Positions 56,890 to 64,000 of a DNA stretch of 64,000 bases are shown one piece after another. Under the pieces are notes generated by a model, which searched no databases, was not told the DNA's origin, and worked only from the letters and a program-made list of their open reading frames with translations. Source of the stretch: Podarcis raffonei (lineage: Eukaryota > Chordata > Lepidosauria > Squamata > Lacertidae); the NCBI RefSeq assembly GCF_027172205.1, contig NC_070611.1:59949979-60013978 (forward strand). The letters run 5' to 3'. Position 1 is the stretch's first letter. Each line of letters opens with the position of its first letter. The translations under genes and the position numbers were made by a program.

Positions 56890-59161
56890 GTCTGGGAAGG
56901 ACGTGTTGCTTGGAGAGTGTTCTGAGGGCCAGTTGGAGCCCTGCACTACTAGCTCCCTCTGTGTCAAGGGGTTTCTTGAAAATGCATAGGAAAAATAATA
57001 TGCAAATACAATGGTGTCATTATAATAATATTAAAGTGGTGGTATTGCTTTGTTTCCCTCTCAGCATCCTCCTGCATAGTAAAGTGGAAGAACCTCATGT
57101 GATGCTAGAAGTCGCCAGAGACTGGTTACATTCCTCAGCCAATCAGCACCTGCCTAGCTACGGCCTCTTGGCTCAGCTGCACCTGTTCCATGTGCTGTTG
57201 CCGCTCAGGCTCTTTGCGGAGGCAGAGGACCTAATCCGAGATTGTAAAGCATTGAGCAAAGAGCAACAGGTGGAGGCCTATGAGAACATTAAGGAGCAGA
57301 GGCAGCAGTGGCTGCAGAAGGAAGAGGAGGAGTGCCAGCTTCCTGAGGAGCGGCCAGAAATGGTGTGGAAGCAACGGTTGGGTAGGCTTTTCTTAAAAGC
57401 AGTCTTATGTGTTTTGTAGCTGAAACCATAGATGCCTGGAGTATATAAATTTTCTTGCCATCTGGAAACAAAGCCTTATGAGGAATGGTTGAAGGAGGTG
57501 GTTATTGTTTAGCCTGGAAAAGAGGAGAATGAGAGGAGATATGATAGCCATCTTCAAATATCTGAAGAGCTGTCACATGGAAAATGGAACAAGCTTGTTT
57601 TCTCCTGCTCTGCAGGGTAGGACTCAAACCAATGGATTCAAATTACAAGAAAGGAAATTGCGACTAAACTTTAGGAAAAACTTTCTGACAGTAAGAGCTG
57701 TTTGACAGTGGAACAGTCTCCCTTGGGAGGTTGTGGACTGACCTTCCTTGGTGGTTTTTAAGCAGAGGTTGAATGGCCATGCTTTAGCTGAGATTCCTGC
57801 ATTGCTGGGGGTTGGACTAGATAACTCTTGAGATCCCTTCCAACTCTACAGTTCTATTATTCTAGTAAGAGAATTGCAGTCCTACAGCATTCAGACAGCT
57901 TAATGAAATTGTTGGGTGAAGGAGACACACTTTCAACAACTTCACTGGGTTTTACTATTAGCATAGAGAAAGCGTTTGCTAAGGGGCAAAAGCATTTCCT
58001 TGATCAGCCACAAGAAATCGGTGCTGGCTGTACAGTCCTCACATGACAACAGTGGTGTCTGGAGAGCTTTTAAGGGAGAAAGGAGGTTATTTTTCATGCC
58101 ATCTTCTCTGGAAATAACTTTTAAAAGTTCCTTTTGAGTGGTGCCTCCTCGCCACTTTCCCTGGCGTAATGTTTTCCTTTTGTTTTGCAGGTTTGGTATC
58201 CCAGAAGGTGTTGACCATATTGGCACAGCTGGGGCGGGTGCTGGGATCCTTGGCAGGCCAGCTGTGTTCCATCCCCTACAGAAAGACACTCTTGGCTGCT
58301 TTCATGTTGTGTCTCATTGTCGTGAGACTTGACCCAGGTATACTTGAGAGAGGGGAGACAGTGGGAGGGGAAGGGAAAGGAGAAGTATCCAGCTGTTACT
58401 GTGTGAGATATTTAGCCTATGTGGGGGTGTATCTGGAATGGCAGTGTGTTTGTATTGACACAGTGCTGCTTGGCCATGTTTGGGAGTTCAGGAATGACTT
58501 GTAAAACACAGACTGCTTGGGATATGGTCAAGTCTGCCGTATCTGGAGTCGGATGGAATGAGAGCCCCAAATTCAACTGAGGTCAGGAGCAAAGGAGTAG
58601 AAGGCCTGGCAGAGAGTAGCTGCATAAGAACCAAATATATGACAGCTTCCTGAGTTAGACTCTTGGCTGATCTAGCACTGACAATGGCTCACTCGGGTTT
58701 CAGGCAAGGAGTCTGGGAACGGTAGTTTTAGGTGCTGGGAATTGTAGTTTTCTGAGTGGTCTTCTAACTACTCTCATGCACACTACAGTTGTTAACTGTA
58801 GTTAACAAACTACAGTTCCCAGGTTTTTTTGGGGGGGCGGAGCTGTTGCTGTTAAAGTGATACAACAGTGTTTTAAACTTATGGTGCATGTGATACCTTA
58901 GTGGTTTATTTTAGTTGTACGAGAACCCTTGGGACATTGGGTGTTTACATTTGGAGGAGGAATGTTTTACCAGTGTGGTGAATAATATTTGCTTATTGTT
59001 ATGGGTAGATATGAGAAATGAAAGTCTTCTTCTTCTTCTTCTTCTTCTCTTTTCCAGCATCTCCCACTTCTCTGCCCTTCCTCAACAGGCTAATCCAGCT
59101 CTTCCATCAAGCCCGCTTGGCTGCATTTTCTCCACACTCCAGGCCTCCAATTCAAGACTAA
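54950..59161 (+). CDS. PEX26: PEX26, peroxisomal biogenesis factor 26 (five coding exons)
   Basis: Coding segments are 54950-55179, 56100-56240, 57065-57381, 58191-58337 and 59058-59161, giving 312 residues (human PEX26 has 305). Donors read gtaagt, gtgggt, gtaggc and gtatac, every acceptor ends in AG, and codon phases join cleanly. The N-terminus holds LLRSSEPV and [10 protein letters not shown]. Exon 2 holds [18 protein letters not shown], which keeps Gly89 and Arg98, both positions altered in human peroxisome-biogenesis patients. Exon 3 holds [19 protein letters not shown]. The membrane segment [17 protein letters not shown] is at about residues 262-278 in exon 4, and the short C-terminal tail ends in PPIQD. 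Known role of the family: a tail-anchored peroxisomal membrane protein that docks the PEX1-PEX6 AAA ATPase complex, which recycles the import receptor PEX5. The start chosen is the first of two adjacent ATGs; the putative leader exon has no earlier ATG. The residues between motifs differ from human as expected for a reptile. Confidence 0.96.
55180..56099 (+). other. PEX26: PEX26 intron after first coding exon
   Basis: GTAAGT donor, TCAG acceptor. Contains a ten-C run near 55921 and a short (TAA)n patch before the acceptor. No mobile element is recognised. Confidence 0.8.
56540..56835 (+). mobile_element. L2 LINE 3' end in PEX26 intron
   Basis: Translates [17 protein letters not shown], then [24 protein letters not shown] and stop. 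This is a typical C-terminus of an L2-clade reverse transcriptase ORF. The 3' part AGTGGCTGGGGATACCCAGC and ATGGCTGGGGTATAAATAAC leads into a trinucleotide repeat. It is in sense orientation relative to PEX26. Confidence 0.8.
56836..56889. repeat. (TTG)n microsatellite
   Basis: About 15 TTG units following AACAACAACAAATTATTA. It grows out of the L2 tail. Confidence 0.9.
57478..57866 (+). mobile_element. CR1 LINE 3' end in PEX26 intron
   Basis: AGGAATGGTTGAAGGAGGTG, GATATGATAGCCATCTTCAA, AACTTTAGGAAAAACTTTCT, GAACAGTCTCCCTTGGGAGG, then the 3' end CCAACTCTACAGTTCTATTA. These correspond to the last CR1 ORF2 codons and 3' UTR, ending in the ATTCTAT-type repeats that mark CR1. Old and broken. Confidence 0.8.
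58338..59057 (+). other. PEX26: PEX26 last intron
   Basis: GTATAC donor and CCAG acceptor. It contains inverted copies of a CTACAGTT/AACTGTAG MITE-like patch at about 58720-58835. The stretch just before the acceptor, 59027-59048, is a (CTT)n microsatellite that supplies most of the polypyrimidine tract. Confidence 0.8.
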
Positions 59162-59640
59162 CTGACTCCACTGCCTTCTGTATGATGCTGAAGCAGTGCT
59201 TGTTGGAGGACCGTGGAGAAGCCACTTGCAAGTCAATGAAGGTGACTGCAGCTGTTGAGAGAGCACCTGCAGTGAGGCAGAGACTTCTTCCAGAATTAAG
59301 GATAGTGGCAGTGCAGTATCTGGGCAGGGTATCTGCTGTGTCATGACCACAGCGATGGGACTGATAAAGCATTTCCATGATAGATAGTTGGAATTTGGTG
59401 GCTTTGTATATGATCACTTAGATATCAACTAGATATCTTTATAACAGATTTCTTGGAGCTTCTGTTTAAGGCTGATTTTTTTTCGTATTTTTGATTCTGT
59501 GATATTGATTTATGTATTATATATGTATGTTTGTAACATTAATTTTATTTAAATCACTTCCGTCTTGGTTTTTGGTCCCAGTTAGGAAATGCCCCTGTCC
59601 CCCGACAGTTCGCAAGCTGTGATCACGTCCACACCATTCG
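59162..59640 (+). other. PEX26: Likely PEX26 3' UTR
   Basis: AT-rich unique sequence follows the TAA stop with no further homology to known genes. No canonical AATAAA is seen before a hAT MITE begins at 59648. The first AATAAA motifs downstream are near 59973 and 60060, so the transcript may either use a variant signal or run through the MITE. Confidence 0.4.
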
Positions 59641-59647
59641 TTTAAAG

Positions 59648-59786
59648 CAGAGTTTCCCAAACTTGGGTCTCTGGCTGGTTTTTTTTACTACAACTCCCAT
59701 CATCCATAGCTAGCAGGACCAGTGGTCAGGGATGATGGGAATTGTAGTCAAATAAACAGCTGGACACCCAAGTTTGGGAAACCCTG
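59648..59786. mobile_element. hAT MITE with perfect 8-bp duplication
   Basis: A 139-bp palindromic element. CAGAGTTTCCCAAACTTGGG faces CCCAAGTTTGGGAAACCCTG. The duplication GTTTAAAG is at 59640-59647 and 59787-59794. Confidence 0.92.
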
Positions 59787-59799
59787 GTTTAAAGCAAAT

Positions 59800-59935
59800 T
59801 TATAGCACTTTTAACAGTCATGACTCCCACACCAAAGAATCCTGGCAACTGTAGTTTACCCCTCACAGAGCTGCACTTTGCAGCACCCTTCACAAACCAC
59901 AGTTCCCAGGATTCCTAGTGGGAAGCCATGTGCTT
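59800..59935. repeat. Palindromic MITE-like repeat
   Basis: AAGAATCCTGGCAACTGTAG on the left faces CACAGTTCCCAGGATTCCTA on the right around CACTTTGCAGCACCC. No clear target duplication is seen. Confidence 0.5.
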
Positions 59936-60099
59936 CAAATGTGTCATGTGGATATCATCCAAATGGACAGAGGTAATAAAACGAAACAGAGAGCAAAACA
60001 AAGCCAGCCACATTACAACTCTTGGCAGCAAAGGAAAAAAACTCCTCCAAAGGCTGCTAGAAAATAAAGGTATTGACAAATAAGGGGACTAATCAGGAC

Positions 60100-61340
60100 A
60101 GCCAAGGTAGGGCGTTCCATAATTTGAGCAGTGCAACTCAATGGACTCTTCCTCATGATGTGGTTATCCAAACCTCCACTGGCAACAGGACATAGTGAGG
60201 CCTCTGATGAAAATCACAGTGGGTGGGCAGGCTCACATGGAAGGCTGAAATTCTTCAACTGTCTGGTCAAAATCCCTTACTTAGGGTCCCCAAGTGCTTG
60301 ACAGCCAAGCTGATTGTTGGGTGCCCATTGGGGAAGTGCAAAGGGTGTTTTGTAAGCCACTCAGAGCTGCTGTTTTAAACTTCTGATGTCCTTGATTTAA
60401 AGAGGGAATGTGGGGAAGCTTTGCAAAGGACTTTAAGGGCAAGAGCAAGCGCTGGAAACAAGCAGGTAGGCAGAGAAGACTGAACACAACTGGAGTTAAT
60501 AGGCTCAAAAACGCAAGTCTAGCTGCTGCATTTGGCACCGGCCGAAGTTTCTGAACACTTCAGCAGCCCAGCAAAGTGTGTGCTGCAGTCATTGTCCAGA
60601 AGCACCCAAGACCACAAGCTTGGTTTTTCAAGGAAACTGCTATCCCGTCCAGTAAAGGTATGTATTTAATCTTGGATTGGCTTTCCTACTGATCCAGAAG
60701 TGCCTCTGTCTTGTCTGGCTTAAAGTATCAACTCATTAGCCCACATTCAGCCCACCACTGCTCTCAAGTTGCAGTTCAGGATCTCCACACCCTCTCTGGA
60801 CAGAAGGAAGGAAATGCAAGTTAGAGATGGGTGTCCGCAGCATACTACAGACACCAGATAACCTCCTAGCTGTTTCATGCGAGTGTGAAATAACGCAGGG
60901 GACACACTGGAGTCCTTTGTGATGTAGGGCAGAGGCCAAGGAATTAAACACGAATCCCTAAACGCCATGTTCAGCAACTGACTTGCAGGATAAGACTACA
61001 GCCACTGCTAAACAGCGCCTCCCATCCCAAAGGGATGGTCAATGGTATTAAAAGCTTGTTGCAAGGTCCAACTGGCCTGCAGTCCCCTTATCCAGTTCAC
61101 AGCACAGGTAATCCACTAGTGTAATAGATATTTCAGTGCCAAAACCATACTGCAAAGGATAAAGATCGTACGTTGAGCACTTTGCCCAAGTAGCATAAAT
61201 AGGAAACCAGCAGGTAATCGCCTAGGATGGTGGGATCTGATGAAGGCTCCTTTGATAATGCCTTACAACTCCTTCCTTCAGTCCATACGGTACTTCACCA
61301 TTCTTTACAACCTGCCCCATCCAACTGCCCTGCCCTGCTT
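60100..61340 (-). mobile_element. Old L2 LINE reverse-transcriptase region
   Basis: Read on the - strand it follows the L2 RT ORF in order, though heavily diverged. Landmarks on the + strand are TGGTCAATGGTATTAAAAGC with AAGGTCCAACTGG near 61038-61070, AGATGGGTGTCCGCAGCATA near 60824-60843, AAGTGCCTCTGTCTTGTCTG near 60700-60719, and GCTGCATTTGGCACCGGCCG near 60525-60544. Many stops and gaps are present. Confidence 0.65.
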
Positions 61341-61483
61341 TGGCTGCCTTAAGGAGTCAGGATGGGCAAGGGCCAAGAGGACAGATGATCAGCCTAACAC
61401 CTCCAAGCACCTCGTCCACATCCTCAGGCTGAAGGAGCTAAAACATACCTATTAAAACAGGATGAGCAGGTAACAGCATAAGA

Positions 61484-61570
61484 AGTGCCCTTGCTGGATC
61501 AGATCAAAGGCCTATCTAACTCCACCTCCAGTGCCTCACAGCAGCCAACCACATGCCTATGTGAAACCTG
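61484..61570 (-). repeat. LINE 3' UTR-derived repeat
   Basis: AGAAGTGCCCTTGCTGGATC, AGATCAAAGGCCTATCTAAC and CTCACAGCAGCCAACCACAT belong to the same family as 32525-32790. Confidence 0.5.
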
Positions 61571-61611
61571 CAAAAAAGTTATGAATGCAACAGCAGTACC
61601 AGATGACAGCA

Positions 61612-61747
61612 GGGATAGCTCAGTCTGGAGAGCATGAGACTCTTAATCCCAGGGTCGTGGGTTTGAACCCCATGCTGGGCAAACGATTCCTGCATTGACT
61701 AGATGACTCTAGAAGGTTCCTTCCAACTCTACAGTTCGATGATTCTA
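61612..61747 (+). mobile_element. tRNA-Lys-derived SINE with CR1-like tail
   Basis: GGGATAGCTCAGTCTGGAGA, GCATGAGACTCTTAATCCCA, GGGTCGTGGGTTTGAACCCC and GCTGGGCAAACGATTCCTGC, ending CAACTCTACAGTTCGATGAT. The best-preserved tRNA-like head in the window. The CR1-like tail shows it is a SINE. Confidence 0.8.
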
Positions 61748-61967
61748 CCAAGGCTTCCGTAGACTTCACAATGAGAACGGGATCTATTCTGAAACGAACA
61801 CAAATGACTTTATCAGCAAGGTGCCTTGCAAACTAACTGGTTGCTCTAGGCCAGCACAGTGCCCTTTCCCCCCTCAGAATACTTTACCCCTTGGAACAGC
61901 TCTGCTAGATGACAACCCATTGATAGGAAGATGGCAGAGAAAGTTAATGGCAAACAATAGGTGCTAG

Positions 61968-62100
61968 CTGAGGGATGGACAACCTGTGACTTCCAGATGC
62001 TGCTAGACTCCAGCTCCCATCACTTCTGGTCATGGGCTGGTAGAGGCTGATGAAAGATGTCCTACAACATCTAGAGAGCTACAGGTTCCACATACCTATG
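61968..62100. mobile_element. hAT-type MITE, diverged
   Basis: GAGGGATGGACAACCTGTGA, CTAGACTCCAGCTCCCATCA and CTACAACATCTAGAGAGCTA are degraded inverted arms of the common MITE family. Confidence 0.55.
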
Positions 62101-62903
62101 TTTTGTTGGATTTGTGATGTGTCTTCCAAGATCTACTCAGCAGATTCAATGTCCTGAACTCAGAAAAAAACCGAGCATTCAGTAGAATCAAATGGGTAAG
62201 CTTTCCCATGGCCTCTACTACTTCAAGATGCAGGTGGGTATTTGCAAATTTGAATTCTTCCCAGTGGGGGCAGATAACTCCTTCTACATAGGAAACGATT
62301 CAGCCCAGCTTCCTTGAGATATATTTCCCTGCATGCAAGGAGCTTTCCCCCAGAAAACTTGTCCATGGCAGAAGCATTCAAACAAACCACCCCTACACAA
62401 AGCCAGAAGTGGCAGAGTCCCAGGAAAAGAACCCGGTTCTGCTCAGAGAATAAAACCGAGCCAAGAGGAAGAAGCTCCTATCATTTCAGGTGGGGAAGGG
62501 GACATGGGCAGACGGCTTCTGCTGAGCCCACCAGCTGAGAGTGAGTGAGTGTTCAGTGATGTAAATGGCAGGAGCAGGAAAGGGGAGGTTGCCAAGGGTG
62601 ATTATGACCTTCCTCCCCTGCACTGTGATGCTCAATGGCACTTCCTGGGGGTGGCATGCATGGCTTGGGGTCCTTGGCACCCAGCTGCCTAGAGCGAGAC
62701 AGCAGTGGGAACATCAACATCCACAGCTGCTGTTGTTAATCGGGAGCGAGAGTGAGCACTACTTGAGGCACCATGGTAAGGAAGGCAGGGGAGCTTCCTG
62801 CACATGGAAGGGACCAAGGGGAGAGAAGGTTTCCTCTGCTTCAGAACTATTGAAAGGGTAGAAGATCAAGGCAGTCTGACAATACAGGATTGATGTGGTG
62901 TAG
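62101..62903. other. Unique non-coding DNA
   Basis: No exon is recognised. The first coding exon of TUBA8, the next gene in mammals, encodes almost nothing and could not be recognised even if present. Confidence 0.35.
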
Positions 62904-63063
62904 ATGTCAGGGTGTAGATCAGGGTTAGGGAACCGCCAAATCCTGCTGGGCTTTTAAGTCCATCCCTGACCATTGGCCCTGGTGGCTGGGACTGGTGGGT
63001 GTTAGAAGTCTAAGAACATCAGGAACGCCACAGGTTTCCCTTCCCTGATCTACACCCTGACAT
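62904..63063. mobile_element. hAT-type MITE in a 21-bp perfect inverted frame
   Basis: The MITE core has CAGGGTTAGGGAACC and GGTTTCCCTTCCCTG ends around CCATCCCTGACCATTGGCCC. Outside it, ATGTCAGGGTGTAGATCAGGG at 62904-62924 is the exact reverse complement of 63043-63063. A normal hAT insertion would leave a direct 8-bp duplication, not an inverted one. Confidence 0.7.
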
Positions 63064-63169
63064 TTTATCCACCATCACATCAGTTCTGTGATGGCAAGGT
63101 TGATGCTGCAGCAGCCAGCTGTTCCAGGCCAGCAGCTGAATGACTGGATTGCATTTGTATCCCACCCTT

Positions 63170-63640
63170 TTCTCCAAGGTGCCAAGGAGAAGCCCACAAG
63201 CAGGATCGGAGCGCAATAGCACTCCTGACTCATGTTTCCCAGAAACTAGTACAGTGGTACCTCGGGTTAAGAACTTAAATCGTTCCAGAGGTCTGTTCTT
63301 AGCCTGAAACTGTTCTTAACCTGAAGCACCACTTTAGCTAATGGGGCTCCTGCTGCCGCCATGCCACCGCTGCGCGATTTCTGTTCTCAACCCGAAGCAA
63401 AGTTCTTAACCCAAGGTACTATTTCTGGGTTAGCGGAGTATGTAACCTGAAGCGTCTGTAACCTGAAGCGTCTGTAACCCGAGGGAGCACTGTATAAGAC
63501 CTCTGACATTGGGGATAGAAAATAGCCAGCATGTCTAGGAGCCACTGATAGCTTTATCCTACCTGAATTTATCTAACATTTTTAAGGCATCATAGTTGGT
63601 AGCTATCACAACATCTAGTGAGTTCCATAGTTTAACCATG
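63170..63640 (-). repeat. LINE 3' UTR-derived repeat, split by a Tigger-like MITE
   Basis: GAGAAGCCCACAAGCAGGAT before the MITE and GGAGCCACTGATAGCTTTAT, AGTGAGTTCCATAGTTTAAC after it are consecutive parts of the same family as 32525-32790. Confidence 0.6.
63252..63492 (+). mobile_element. Tigger-like MITE
   Basis: A 241-bp element with ends CAGTGGTACCTCGGGTTAAG and ACCCGAGGGAGCACTG, flanked by TA at 63250-63251 and 63493-63494. Same subfamily as 1025-1266. Confidence 0.88.
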
Positions 63641-64000
63641 TTCTTTTTTTTCCATTAATTGAATTCTTTATTAAACATATTTTACAAAATTATACAGCAA
63701 TATATTACAATTTGTATCCCATCCCATACCGCAGAAAAATTAAAAATATATTTTTTAAAAAAGACCTGAAATAGATTTCCTATTGTTCTAAAAAACAAAA
63801 ACTAAATTACACTTGTTCTCTTTTACAGTATCCTATTAATATATTATTTTCTTAAATCTTTTTGATAACAAAAAAAGGAAAAATAAATAAATAAAAACAT
63901 TAAGTTTACATATATTGTCTGTACAATGCAAGACTCATTCAAGATTTGCCAGGAGGTTTTTGCTGTCACAGTAGTTTTTCAGGTACTCCTTGAATATAAT
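63641..64000 (-). mobile_element. L1 LINE 3' end, runs off the window
   Basis: On the - strand the codons from 64000 to 63935 read IIFKEYLKNYCDSKNLLANLE then stop, with sequence like the L1 ORF2 C-terminus. A 3' UTR follows, with AATAAA near 63668-63673 and a poly-A tail (poly-T on + at about 63643-63650). Only the 3' end is in the window, so total length and the far duplication are unknown. Confidence 0.75.

Noticed and set aside
56787-57419. A 210-codon frame as one exon
   Set aside because: It joins the L2 tail, the TTG microsatellite (a Leu run) and PEX26 exon 3 across a clear TCTCAG acceptor at 57064.
59200-64000. A TUBA8 exon downstream of PEX26
   Set aside because: No tubulin sequence was found in any frame. 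The tiny first coding exon could not be recognised even if present.

Overview
This is vertebrate nuclear DNA, most likely from a squamate reptile (lizard). The evidence is the repeat content: tRNA-derived Sauria SINEs, a BovB LINE 3' end, L2, CR1 and L1 pieces, MIR/CORE-type SINEs, tRNA-Lys SINEs with a CR1-like tail, and very many short hAT and Tigger-like MITEs. I assign no species.

One host gene can be read with confidence. PEX26 (peroxisomal biogenesis factor 26) lies on the + strand at about 54.4-59.2 kb. It has five coding exons, all with GT-AG introns, that together encode 312 residues, plus a probable non-coding first exon under a TATA-less promoter carrying a ZNF143-type motif. The tail-anchor membrane segment sits in the fourth coding exon, as in human PEX26.

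A CpG island at about 18.9-19.6 kb is the only other strong promoter-like region. In mammals the gene lying head-to-head with PEX26 is MICAL3, so this island could be a MICAL3 5' end on the - strand. No MICAL3 coding exon is visible, so this is inference from gene order. Under that reading, 1-19 kb would be MICAL3 first intron and 19.6-54.4 kb the intergenic spacer.

The rest is non-coding DNA layered with transposons, many of which can be ordered by exact target-site duplications. 1-18 kb holds Tigger-like MITEs, a Sauria SINE, a BovB 3' end, tRNA-derived SINEs and one copy of a ~780-bp repeat. 20-27 kb holds two solo-LTR fossils, a hAT element and the second ~780-bp repeat copy. 30-46 kb holds a hAT element split by an L1, an unassigned LINE split by a GC-rich TA-flanked transposon and a hAT MITE, a CORE-SINE split by a Sauria SINE, and a tRNA-SINE split by a 429-bp insert. 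56-64 kb holds L2 and CR1 pieces inside PEX26 introns, then MITEs, an old L2, and a Tigger plus L1 nest at the right edge.

The most interesting non-genic signal is a hammerhead-ribozyme-like core at 45477-45520 inside the 429-bp insert. A second, diverged CTGATGA...GAAA-type repeat family occurs at about 20.2, 30.5, 30.6 and 54.0 kb. I see no complete autonomous mobile element, no CRISPR array and no convincing tRNA or rRNA gene.
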